This document shows, piece by piece, positions 24,922 to 38,100 of a DNA stretch of 64,000 nucleotides; position 1 is the first letter of the stretch; each line of letters opens with the position of its first letter. The stretch comes from Salminus brasiliensis (lineage: Eukaryota; Chordata; Actinopteri; Characiformes; Bryconidae): positions 33,006,769 to 33,070,768 of the forward strand of contig NC_132888.1 in the NCBI RefSeq assembly GCF_030463535.1, in the 5' to 3' direction. The notes under the pieces were generated by a model. The model was not told the origin of the DNA and did no database searches. It saw only the letters and a program-made list of their open reading frames with translations. Position numbers and translations under genes: made by a program.

Positions 24922-25823
24922 TTACTTAATGCCTCCTTCCCTCACCACCTGCACTCTGTCTGAGTCCATCTGTGTGTACAGCCAGTGAGCATAGTTTGCC
25001 ACTCGGGTGTACACGCCATATACTCGCTGACTCCCGCACTCCTCCGGGCCTCCCCAGGATACAAGCCCCTGCACTACCCATCTCCCACTACGGGGGTCCT
25101 CAATCACGAAAGCCCCTCCGCTGTCCCCTAAGCAGGTGTCGCGACCTCCTTCAAAGAAACCAGCGCAGAACATGTTGTCTGTAATGTTATAGATGACAGA
25201 ACGAGAGGCATAGCTGGCCTCGCACTCCTCCTGTGCCACAACCGGCAGCTTCACATACTGCAACATCTCAGACATAACGCCAGGGTCAGAGGTCAGCCCA
25301 CTGTTTGAGATGGACGCATTGGCTGTGTTGATCCCCCATCCGGCAACCACACCCAGCATGTTGGGAAGGGGAGTGAGAGCATGGCCTCTGACCCACGGTG
25401 GGGGGAGACACACAGGTCTCACTAGCTCATTTGGCACCACCTCCTGGCTGAGTCTGATCAGGGCGATGTCATTGTCATAGTTGCGTGGGTCAAAGTGTGG
25501 GTGCAAGATGAGCCTGTCCACGGTGCGGTTGACAGCCAGCTGTTTTTCGCGGATGTCTGTCAGTCCCAAGGTGGCGTGTACATGCTCAGGTGCGACAGGC
25601 ACGATGGATGAGTCTCTGCGCTGGGAGCGCAGCACATGAGCAGCTGTGAGGACCCATGACGGGGACAGGAGTGCACCACTACCGAACCGGTGCACTTCAG
25701 GAACCCGGTACGTGTCCTCCACAGAAAGAAGCACTTGCCAGGGGAAAAGACCAGGAGGTGCTGTCCGTCCACCCACGATTCGCTTCTGCTGGGAAGGGAG
25801 GGGCCTGGAAGCTTCGCCACATG
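24922..25823 (-). CDS. MASP1: MASP1 exon 12: MASP-3 serine protease domain
   Basis: The acceptor 'attatttaag' is followed by CATGTGGC, and the split codon GCA joins the linker exon. One exon encodes [15 protein letters not shown], then [15 protein letters not shown] and the whole protease to TAA at 24,922-24,924. Landmarks are [26 protein letters not shown] and WGGPEECGS. The near-identity of these segments to MASP-3, rather than MASP-1 or MASP-2, settles the isoform. The early Cys is the one expected to pair with the Cys of PVCLP and hold the two chains together after activation. Confidence 0.96.
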
Positions 25824-28800
25824 CTTAAATAATACACAATCACACATCACTGTACTGTACACACATACAAAACATCTTCATAACGACACAAAGTGATTTC
25901 CCGCAGTTTCTAGAAAGGCATCAAATCTAGGAACTAAACATAAACACCATGATGACTGCAACTAAATAACTGGTATTTTTAATTCAAGATGTAATGATGT
26001 AAGATGATAAGAAGTAATTCTTATCTTCATTTGAATGAATCCATTCAAATGCTTTGGTGGTATTCTCTAATACTCTTATTGTAGTGTTCTCTTTTTATAG
26101 ATTTTGGACTGACATGTTGAAAAAATGGAGTTCCATCTCTCCTATTCCAGTATTTACTGACATTTAAGTTAATAAGTTAATTGACATTTAAGTTATTAGC
26201 CTGGACTAACAGACTTAAAACCACAACAGCATCAGAAGACAAATTTCTAAGGGTCAACAGCTTGTGCGATACGTAGCTCATATGACAAGACCTTGTAGCA
26301 AAGATTAACACTGGACCAAGTCCAGGGGTGTTCTAAAACTCTGACCGGTAGAGTATATGAGCTTCTGAGACTGAATGACACTGAACTCCTTAGCTCCACT
26401 TAAATACTAAGCTTTCTGCTTACCAGGTTGTGTCCTAGCTGTTGAACTGGGCTGCTGAGATTCAAACTGTGGCTGCGTGGTACTCTCCACATCTGTTAGG
26501 CACAGAAACTGAGATAAGCTCTTCCAAAAACACAACACAGACAGAAAATCCAGACGCATAACACAGACAGGTCTTACCAGATACAAAACACAGACAGACA
26601 ATCCCAGATAAACAACAGAGATATACTTTACAGATGCATGGCAGGCATTTCCATTACGACTGAGCAGTGATAATGATTGACCATCACTGCAATTAGGTTA
26701 GGTTCTATTAGTCTATTCCTATACTTCACCCTATTCCTAACCAGACATTATACCTGAAACCTAAACCGAATACCTTAGCCCTTAAACTGTTTCAATTTTA
26801 AATATACTGATTTTAGTATCTGTAGGTTATCTGTTGGGGACTATTACAATATAGTGTGCCTCACAGTGGTTTATTGTAGAAAGATAAACTAGGAAGCACA
26901 AAAATAAAAGTTATATAAAAGTGTATATATATAAATAAATACTAATACATAAATGTGTCTGTGAGGTTTTGTTATTTATGGTTAAAGAGACCAGCAGAAA
27001 AACTTCAGGTCATGAAATCATGCCAATTCGTCAAGTATAAGGTAATCACTGTGAGAGCAATACACCACATACATTTACAATTTACAAATTCTACCTGACT
27101 GGCAAGAAGGCAATGTGGCTCCGTCATCTCTCACCCATTGACCACTCTGAGCACATGTGTATGTGCCTGCATTAGACAAACAAGAAAAGAAAAATCACAT
27201 AAGAATGGAAAGAATTGAAGAAAGAGGAAACGGAAATAAGGAGTAAGGAGAATAAGGGTAAGGAGAGTAAAGTATCAAGATTCTCTCATTTATTGGTAAT
27301 GGAGAAATCCGCACTGTTGTCTGTTGGAGAACTCTTGCAGGTGTATAGAATCCTGGATCCAAATGTAGTACTGTTAGTGGAGCTCTTATACACCACCTCT
27401 CCTACAGATCCGTTTACAGGACCACAGTCAATCACTACGAGGTAGAGAGCGAGAGAAAGAGTGAGTGAGTTATTATTTTTTTTTTTTACATGAAATATTC
27501 TTAAACATATAGCTTAAGAGCTTAAAAAAGTTAGTATAAATTAGATTTAAATACATTAGTATTTAAATGATTGCGCATTGAAATGAAAACTACTCGACGG
27601 ACACTGAAATTATTCTGAAAATGTTTGTCATTCTGTAATCAACATTATGCCCACATTAGGATGTCCATAATAATTCAATTGTGAAACTCGCCATCATCAC
27701 ACCCTGTGATACACAAACTCACAGAATTATGGACACCATAAGGACTAAAAATAAAACACAACAAGCAACACTCTTGAGCACCGAACTGACATGTTTAAAA
27801 TACTTTAAAAACTGCAACACTTTCCCCAATTCTCAATACAAATTACTTGACTTGCATACTTGGTTGTACAGACTTTGCAAGTTTGACTCCCAAGTACAAA
27901 CCCCCAAGCACAGGAGGATGCTGTATGGTCATTCTGCAATTGGAACAGCACCGTGGTGCAAAATGCATTCTGAGATATTTGGCTGTCCCAAACCCACACA
28001 TGGTCCACTTTTGAATGGAACAGTACTTGGGCTGCGACTAATGAAGTTTCACAAGTCTGCAATAACACAAGCACAGACAAGAATGCATATAGAAAAAAAG
28101 CTTATCCTATAACAACACCAGCTAATTAAGTAATCAAGTAGTGTTCTACTACTGCCACAGATACTTAACTATACAGACCTGTTCAAGCTTTCTGGTTGGA
28201 GTAGGGTATTTCGATAAGATTGCCAGTCTTCCCATGTCAGTTCAGGGCACAGCAGTGTTTTTGTGCATACAACAAAAATTACAATTCAACTCCTTAAAAA
28301 CCTTGTTTAAAGGATCCAGTGATATGTTTGTTTACCAAGCAGGGAGAGAACGGCATTCTGAGTTTTTTTCCCCCTCACAGAGAAGAACTGCTTGGGATGT
28401 CCTAATATGGGCTTGAGTTAGAACTAGAGGTCTGTTGATTGATACTGAAATGAGTGCAAAATGAAATGATTCCAATTGATAGATATAGAAATAATTAAAG
28501 AATGAAAACTATGAAATGAAATACTCCTAACTGATGGATACTGAAATTATTGTAGAGGTGATTAATGGGATTTGTATTTAGTAATAATGTACCCATAACC
28601 GGAATCAGACTGAACTGTACCTCCATATCTCCAAATGAATCTTCTGTGCATGAGAAGTGCATCAATTTGCAGTGCATCATGCCTGTGCTTTTAAGCATGT
28701 CCGCTGTATATGTGTTTTAAACCTAGAACTAGCATTATGCACATTTACGTTAAAGCAAATTAACAGAGAAAACTGTTTTAAAAGACAGCAGAAAGTAATA

Positions 28801-29900
28801 GCATTATTGATGCGGTCACAAAATTCCCTGACCAGCAGAGGGAGACAAAGCTTTTTTTGTGATGCCCAACTTGCTGGCATTATTTTAGAATTTAGATATG
28901 GTTAGAATTCACAGTTTTTCACAGTAGACTCCATAGGCTAAACACACCAACCCAAACTGTACAAACAATCCAGAGAGACAAACGGTTGTCAATATTGGAA
29001 TTTACTGTATCACAAATGCACATTCACATGGCCAGAAACAACCGTGTTCGCCTCACTGCTAATCCTATAGATCACTAATGCATTATCAAATCAGTTGGAA
29101 CGGCTAGGGAATGGCGGCTCCTTTGAGATTCCTTCTCTGGTGGACAGTGGAGAGAAAAAAGAAACAGACACAAGGGAGAAAGAATTGGGTGACACAGGAA
29201 GAAGGGAAGTGCAAGAAAAGAGAGGAGGAAGAAAGTGAGAAAAAAAACAACTGAGCAATTCAGTCCTATGTTTCAATCCAAAGCTCAGGTGTCTGCTCAA
29301 TAGCCATTTTAAATTAGGGTGCACAGATGCCTGCCTGATAAAAAAAGCTCATGGACAAATCAGATCAGATTTGTCCTAGTGTATAATGTAAATCAATTAA
29401 AACTTAATGGTAAACATGTTCAATATGTATTCATTATTACGATTCGACTCATGTAAAGAATACAAATAAACCCCTATATTTTTTATATATATTTGATATC
29501 AGGCCAATACTGAATGTTTTCCTGCCAAAGAAACATTTATTCCACTGAGTAGCTAGTAAATAGATGAAGTTTGTTAGTGGTGCACCTATGTGTAGTCACA
29601 AAAGTACTCCAGAAAGCTACAGGCTGTGCTCCTTCTCTTGCATTTGTTTCCAAAAGTTGTTGATCGAGAATGTTAGAAGTATGAGAATGTAGGAAATGGA
29701 TGAAATCTGTGTACCTAAACTGCAGTGGCAGGAAACATTCTGAGTATCTGAGTCATTAAGGGCTTGTTTTGACTGAGAAACAAGCAAGTGTGGCATGAGA
29801 TAAGAGCCAATTACATGAGTTTCCTTATCAATGGATGAGACCTGATGCAAGATACTCAGACTGCAGAGCTGTGGAGTAAAACATAGTGCACTATTTTATT

Positions 29901-29934
<34 letters not shown>

Positions 29935-32900
29935 TTATTTGTATTTTTTTTACTTTGCTGGCATATAAATGATAGATATTATAATACAAAAATCTAGTTT
30001 TGACTGCACATTTAAAAGCCCTTACCTTTACAAAGGGGTACACTACTGCTCCAAGTTCCATCTGTCTGACACTGTAGCTGATAATGCTCAAACTCTTCTC
30101 CGTCCTTAAAAACAATCAGACACACATAGAGACATAAAAGGAGAAGACAAATGTGATAAAAATAGCGAACAAAAGGATACAAGAACTGCCACTGTATGTA
30201 TTAGTGCCTGTTGCTGACCTTTTGTAGTGAATATCCAGGGTCACAAGTCACTGTGATGTGCTCTTTGAAAAAGTACTGAGACTGCAGTGGCTCAAAATGA
30301 CCATTTGGAGGCACCACAAGCACTGGGCATTCGCTGCCTGCAGACAAGAGAAGTTACAGTGCCATTTACATTTTCAGCAACAGAGAATACCAGTCTAACT
30401 TGTGTAATTTAAAACTAGCTAATGTTAACTGAAGCACAGAAACTAGCAATATCATTTACAGCACACATTTGTGCAAAAAGGGACTATTCAAAATAAATGA
30501 CTTAGAATTCCAGTGCAATACAGTGGGGGAAAAAAGTATTTAGTCAGTCACCAATTGTGCAAGTTCTCCCACTTAAAAAGATGAGAGAGGCCTGTAATTG
30601 ATATCATAGGTAGACCTCAACTATGAGAGACAAAATGAGAAAAAAAAAATTCTGAAAATCACATTGTCTGATTTTTAAAGAATGTATTTGCAAATAATGG
30701 TGGAAAATAAATATTTGGTCAATAACAAAAGTTCACCTTAATACTTTGTTACATATCCTTTGTTGGCAATGACAGAGGTCAAACGTTTTCTGTAAGTCTT
30801 CACAAGGTTGGCACACACCATTGCTGGTATGTTGGCCCATTCCTCCATGCAGATCTCCTCTAGAGCAGTGATGTTTTGGGGCTGTCGGCGGGCAACACAG
30901 ACTTTCAACTCCCTCCAAAGGTTTTCTATGGGGTTGAGATCTGGAGACTGGCTAGGCCACTCCAGGACCTTGAAATGCTTCTTACGAAGCCACTCCTTTG
31001 TTGCCCTGGCAGTGTGCTCGGGATCATTGTCATGCTGAAAGACCCAGCCACGTTTCATCTTCAATGCCCTTGCTGATGGAAGGAGGTTTGCACTCAAAAT
31101 CTCACAATACATGGCCCCATTCATTCTTTCATGTACACGGACCAGTCGTCCTAGTCCCTTTGCAGAGAAACAGCCCCAAAGCATGATGTTGCCACCCCCA
31201 TGCTTCACAGTTGGTATGGTGTTCTGTGGATGCAACTCAGCATTCACTCTCCTCCAAACACAACGAGTTGTGTTTGTACCAAACAGTGGTACTTTGGTTT
31301 CATCTGACCATAAGACATTCTCCCAATACTCTTCCGGAACATCCAAATGCTCTCTAGCGAACTTCAGACGCGCCCGGATATGTACTGGCTTAAGCAGGGG
31401 AACACGTCTGGCACTGCAAAATCTGAGTCCCTGGCGGCGTAGTGTGTTACTGACGGTAGCCTTTGTAACGTTGTTCCCAGCTTTCTGCAGGTCATTCACT
31501 AGGTCCCCCTGTGTGGTTCTGGGATTTTTGCTCACCGTTCTTGTGATCATTTTGACCCCACGGGCTGAGATCTTGGGTGGAGCCCCTGATTGAGGGAGAT
31601 TAGCAGTCTTGTAGGTCTTCCATTTTCTGATTATTTCTCCCACAGTAGATTTCTTCACAACAAGCTGCTTGCCTATTGCAGATTCAGTCTTCCCAGCCTG
31701 GTGCAGGTCTACAATTTTGTTTCTGGTGTCCGTCAACAGCTCTTTGGTCTTCACCATAGTGGAGTTTGGAGTGTGACTGTTTGAGATTGTGGGCAGGTGT
31801 CTTTTATACTGTTAACGAGTTCAAACAGGTGCCATTAATACAGGAAATCTTGCTTGTTTGTAGGTGACCAAATACTTATTTTCCACCATTATTTGCAAAT
31901 AAATTCTTTAAAAATCAGACAAATGTGATTTTCAGATTTTTTTTTCTCATTTTGTCTCTCATAGTTGAGGTCATGGTATCAATTACAGGCCTCTCTCATT
32001 TTATTAAGTGGGAGAACTTGCACAATTGGTGAGTGACTAAATACTTTTTTTCCACCACTGTAAGTATCTTATTATTATGTTAATGTTGACTTTATGTGGC
32101 TACTGTACAATTCTGCCTGAAGCTAAAAAGATCTGTAAGTCTGGAAGACCAATAGTCTAGATTTTTCCTTTTATATCCAATCCAGCATTTTAATTTTCAA
32201 TATCATAAAAGAAAAGGGCTCTCATCACTTTTTTTCTGCACCCATTTTTCATTGCTCTTACTTGTAGTAGTGTAGGTGAGTTTCCAGCCCAGGTTCTCTC
32301 CTGAGTTGTCACTGTGGAACAAGATGCTCACAATGTTACTTCCTGTCTGGATCCTGCCTGGGGAGCGATCCCCACAGAACGGGCCAAGCTCTCTTTCTCC
32401 CGCCTGAATCTGAAGAGAACACATCACTATCATTACCACAGTCATCATCATTTTCATCATTATTGTTTGTCAGCATTATCATCCTCATGTACTTCATAAT
32501 CATTGTCATATTACAGTATTTTCCATCACTGTACACGGTTTCCCCTTAAGTTCAAATTCAGCTATTAAACATCTCAAAGCGCAACATTCTTGGCATCTTC
32601 TGTGAAGTCCATTTGTCCGTGCTTACGGAAAGACTTATGGACAAATCAACCAGCAGCAACTAACAAACTAGCAACTAGCGAAAGCAAAGTGGAAAGCTAG
32701 ATGTTTTCTCAGGAGCAACCACAATGCAAAAGTTTGGGTACCCCCCAAAAATTTGTGCTATTACATATGTTTATCAAGGTCTGTGACCTTAATTAGCTTG
32801 TAAGGGCTAAGGCTTCTTTAGAATCATTATTACCAATTGATGAACAAACTGAAGTCCTATAACTACTTTAGAAACACTTTGAACTCTAATACTCTAATAA

Positions 32901-34601
32901 GCCACAGCTGTCTAGACCAAGAACATTTTGAGGGAACTGCTCATGAGAGTACTAAAGAAAAAGCAAATCCTCAAACTCCTGTTTGACTTCAAATCAGGTA
33001 CACTCTGGAATGATGGTGCACTTTTCTATTGTGCAGCAGGACCTCCACAAATATGACCTTCATGGAATGATGGGTTAGAAAAGGCTGAAAAAGGCTAAAG
33101 AACTGCTTCTACAGCAGGATGATGATCCTAAATACACTTCAAAATCCATAATGGACTATTACAAGAGGTGCAAGCTGAAAAATTTGTCAAGTCCCTCACA
33201 GTCCCTCAAACTAAATGTCATGTAAATCTGTAGATAGACTTCAGCAGAGAATCTTAAAGTACTAAATGCCTTTAGCAAGGAAGAATGGGTGAAATCCCTC
33301 AGACAAGAATTGAAAGAATCTCGGCTGTTACAAAAAGTGTCCACAAACTATGATACTTGCCAAAGGTGGTGTTACTAAAACAGGGTGCCCAAACTTTAGA
33401 TTGGGGTGGATATTGGTTGGTTGCAATAATTGTTTCTATCACTGGGTATTGGTGATGAAAACTAGAACCTGAAAGGGATTTGTAATAGCTCACACATCAA
33501 TAAATTGGCAATGATTTGTAAGTTGCATGATGATAGTGTATATTCTCATTTTATTAAGCCAGTCAATAGTGATAGCTAAAACATAGTCTACATCATCCAT
33601 ACCGGAGTAATGTGATTCAAACCAATCATGTCCTAAATCAGGTGTGTTGGAGCAGTGTTGTGTTGGCCAGAGTCGTGGCAAATACAGGCTACTGTTGACC
33701 TTTCCGGTCTAGACACAGCGCGGAGAAAGTTTTTCCATCAAGTATAAATGATAATGCATTATTTTTAGTGAGGAGTAGCTAAACTGAGGCAGTTCCACAT
33801 TAATACTCCTAATTCCTGTTTGTCTGGGAGCTTAGCAATAAGATCATGGCCTTGTGTGTGTGTCTGTCTGTGTGTTTGTGTTGCTATGCTCTACTGAGCC
33901 CATGTTGTAACACTTCACAGTCATTTGGGGGATTTTCCTTTAAGCTAATCCTGGTCTCCCCAAACTTGCTATTTTTCTTTTTACAGCCGGTGAACTCTCC
34001 CAGTAGCAAACAAACACAGTGTCGGCGCCTAAAACACATCAATCCTCTTCTAAAATCAAGTTAGGAAATTATTATTATGAAGTGATATGAAAGATATAAA
34101 GATAAAAGAGCAGCCGGTTTAATTAAAAACAACGATTATCTGTAATTCCCATATACAGTCGCTCGCATAGCATGTGGTCATTCGCTATATAGCACTAAAA
34201 TATGCATCTATATCTGTAGTTTCAGCTAAATAGTCAACAAACAAAAAGGCCACTGTTATCTCCAGGACTGGTTAAAAGCAATAATGGACAAGCCTAACCA
34301 GTGTGTAGATTACTGACCTTCCGGACTGAAAGATGCTGATGGACATTACCAAAGACCAAAACATTTAGTTCTGTAATTGCGTGCAATGAACCCTTACCTT
34401 AATGTGGTCATATGGACACTTGACTTCCGGGTGGTCTTCTATGTCAAAGCTATCATCAAAGTCCAGAGTGACCAGAAAGCCATTCTCCAGCTCAATCCGG
34501 TACAGACAGTCTGAGCTTTTAGGGTATGGCTTTGGAAAATCTGCACTGGTGAACTCTCCAGAACGCTCTGTGTACACACTATCACTGCACTCTACTGTAA
34601 T

Positions 34602-34655
<54 letters not shown>

Positions 34656-35117
34656 GAGAAGGGTATACACCGATTACAGAACTATCCAGGCTTGTTGGCA
34701 TATCAGAAATGCCTAAACCCAAAAAGGTAGTTTTGTGATTGAAGGATAAAGTTGCATGTGTAACATTAATGTTTAATGTTAGACAGCTGCAGCTAATGAA
34801 TATTTCCATTTTGGAGCATTCATCATGAAAAAAGAACAGCCAGATTCAAATGATAAAACAAAATAACATAATGGGAAAAATATAGATAGTGAAGGTTTTT
34901 GTGTAACAGGAATGGTTTATAACAAATCCTCTGCATACACAAAACTCACATACTGTAACAAAAAGCTGAGCAGTGAGTCACACAGCTTCCCTGTCCCTGA
35001 GCATTGCTCAGATATCACTGGCAGCTCGAATATAAATATTTACCAGTCAGCTTTCAGTTACCATCATCATGGAAGGGGCAAAGAGTGGACATAAAACAGA
35101 CACACATTTGATCACAC

Positions 35118-35148
<31 letters not shown>

Positions 35149-38100
35149 ATGCAAATTCTCTCTCTCTATCTCTTCACATGTATACAAAGTATAATACTGA
35201 TTTCATATAATGCTTGCTTTGTGAATGTACTCAGTATGGGCTGTTTTTCAGTATGGGCATATTGCATGTAGTCAACAGACTCCCACACTCGCTCACACAT
35301 ACACACACAATCAGTGCAGACCCCACATTCAAATCACATAATGAGAGCAAAGTTCTCAAGCCCTGTTACCTACTTCCTATTCATTTCTGTAAATCAGGTT
35401 TAAATACTCAGTCTGAATTACACAAGAGAACCTAGCTGATCTGGTCTGCCGCAAGACTTTCCTTAATCAACTGACTCTGGTTAGGAATTCCAGCCTCTAA
35501 TCCCAGCTTATCAATGTCTCTGAGCTCATAATAAATGGCCCGTTTTAAAGAGGAAACTCCTTTAGACTGGGTAGGGAACATACACTTTAAAATTAAAAAC
35601 ATATTTGTTGCAACATTTCTCTAGACTCACATTTGCACTGGAAATTATCACAGTTTATACACTCAGTCTGTAGGAATATTTCTGACATGAATATTTAAGA
35701 CTAATCAAACATGGCAATAGTAAGAGGTCTGCCTTGTGAGATGAAAAGTAGAACAACTGTACTTACATACAAAATGAAGCAAGACTTGCTATACTATTTA
35801 GTTAATGTATTTTTCATTTTGTTTACAATGAAATTCATGAGTCACGGTGGTGTTACCTATATTTGAACAGTCAAATGCAGTAATACAAGCTAATTCATTT
35901 GTAAGGCTAATTACTAAGGCTAATGTATCTGATTACTGGTCGCCCACTCATCCAGCCCGACCTGCTGGAGGACTGACCTCTGGGGTCCCCTCTACCTGCA
36001 TCAGACCAGCTGCAATCCACCGGTCCAACCACCAGATTCCTCCACCACCAATGCCAGACCAGCGGCATACCCTCTTACCAATGCTACCTGCCTAATGACC
36101 AAACCTAAATGGACTCTTAACTATCTGCCACTATTAATATTACCACTATTAACTATCAGTACTCTCATTACTCTTACCATCACTGCCACGACTATATGAA
36201 GTTATACTAGACCATGATTATTATATTATGATTAAGAATATGTTGCACACATGAACAGTAAAACAGCCTTGGTGTTTTTTTATTTATTTTTTAAATCTTT
36301 TATCAATAATTTCTGAACAGTTCTGACCAGAGGAGGATGGGTCCCCCTTGTTCCTCCCAAGGTTTCTTTCTCCAGCTGTGAGGGAGTGTTTTCTTTGCCA
36401 CTGTCACCATTGGCTTGCTCACTGGGGGATTTAGGTTTTTATGTCTTTTTATGTTGTTGATTTCTTGTCTTTTTACTAATAACAGATTCTGTAAAGCTGC
36501 TTTGTGACAACACCAGTATCAATGCAATGGAAATGTGACATGTTCTAGGATGTGCTGCCTTAGGCATAAAGCATCATTAGGTTTGTAGTTTGTAGTCCAA
36601 CAATGCATAAAATTGAAAAAAAGACTTTTAGCTATATTTGCTCTTGATTAGTGAGGATTTCAAAAGGCAGAAACACGTCTGCGTTAACAATTCTTTTGCT
36701 TTGTCCCGTCCACTTTGTTCTGTCTGTGAATGTTTTGCTTAGCTTTGTGTCATGCTTTGATTAGAGCACCTGTCGTAGTCAAAATTCTACAAGAAAGTCA
36801 CACTATAATCCCATGAAAAAATGTTGCTCCAATTATCAGTTCATTAAAAAAATAATAAAACAGCAAATCATTACACCAACACCACATCAGCATTTTCTCA
36901 AAGCCAAAGCTTCTTCTTTTGTTTTTTGTTTTTTGTTTTGTTTTTTTGCTCTTTGCTGTGCTTGTACCTTTGCAGGTTCTGTTGTCAGAATGAAGCTGGT
37001 ATCCATAGCGACAGGAGCAGTAGTAGCCTCCGATGTAGTTATGACAGAAGTGATCACAGGCTAGATCCTCATCATTTCTGTCCCTACACTCGTCTATATC
37101 TTCAGGTGTTGGGCGGTACAAAGACAAAGAGAACAAACAGACAAAGAAAGAAGATATGAATAGAAGGTTCTGACAACTACTGGTGGTTAAAGGCTTTGCA
37201 AATGAGAAAATGATAGAACAGGGTTCTGTAACCTTTTTTGAAATCATTTTAACCATAGTGGTTCTTGTGTGGGACACAGTTCAAGTTCTCAAAACCACAT
37301 AATGTGCACATTCAGACGTCACTAGTCAGATCACACAGTGCTGAAAGGACTTGTGTAATGACTTTTAATGAACATTTTATGTAATGACATTTGACTGTTA
37401 ATGACTTTTTCTGCTAATATAAGAAATAAATAAACTATTAATAAATAAAACTCCAATCTATTTTCCCTGTCCAATTTTAAAACTAAGGATGTGCAAATTA
37501 GTAACAACAGAACATTGTTAATACTGGGATGCAAAATCTTTGCCATCTACAAGTGCCTGAAGTCTTAATCCTTTTCCCTCTCTTGGGACGCTTTGCCAGG
37601 CTTTTTCTGCAACGTGTAACAGGGTCTTTTAGCGTATAACATCAGCACTCTCCTTCATTTGTAATGAAACAACAGGCCATGCAACTGCTTACAAGTTCAT
37701 TTGAGAACCTCCTTTGAGAACTCACTGGTCACTCCTTCTACAGAAGCTCTTGGTGTAGTGATGGATGATCAGTTATCGTTCTCAAGTCATGTCGCAAACG
37801 TAACTCGTCATGCAGATTTCTCCTGTACAACATCCGGAGAATTCGACCCTTTCTCTTTAGAGAGGCCGCCCAGGTGCTCGTTCAGTCTCTCGTTACTTCA
37901 AGACTTAACTACTGCAACTCTCTTCTGGCTGGTCTCCCTCTGCGCACCATCAGACCCCTGCAACTTATCCAGAATGCAGCGGCACAGGTCGTCTTCAACG
38001 TTCCTAAATTCAGCAATGTCTCTCCACTGCTGCGCTCTCTTCACTGGCTTCCTGTAGCTGCTGCCCTCATCAGATTCAAAACCTTGACTCTGGCCTATGA

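Noticed and set aside
25560..25862. 100-codon - strand frame overlapping the MASP1 protease exon
   Set aside because: A shadow frame. The MASP-3 reading frame is unambiguous here.
27681..28112. 143-codon + strand frame in a MASP1 intron
   Set aside because: No domain, low-complexity AT-rich composition, and overlapped by an equally long frame on the other strand.
30808..31784. Long + strand frames across the Tc1 element, up to 160 codons
   Set aside because: These are antisense shadows of the intact transposase on the - strand.
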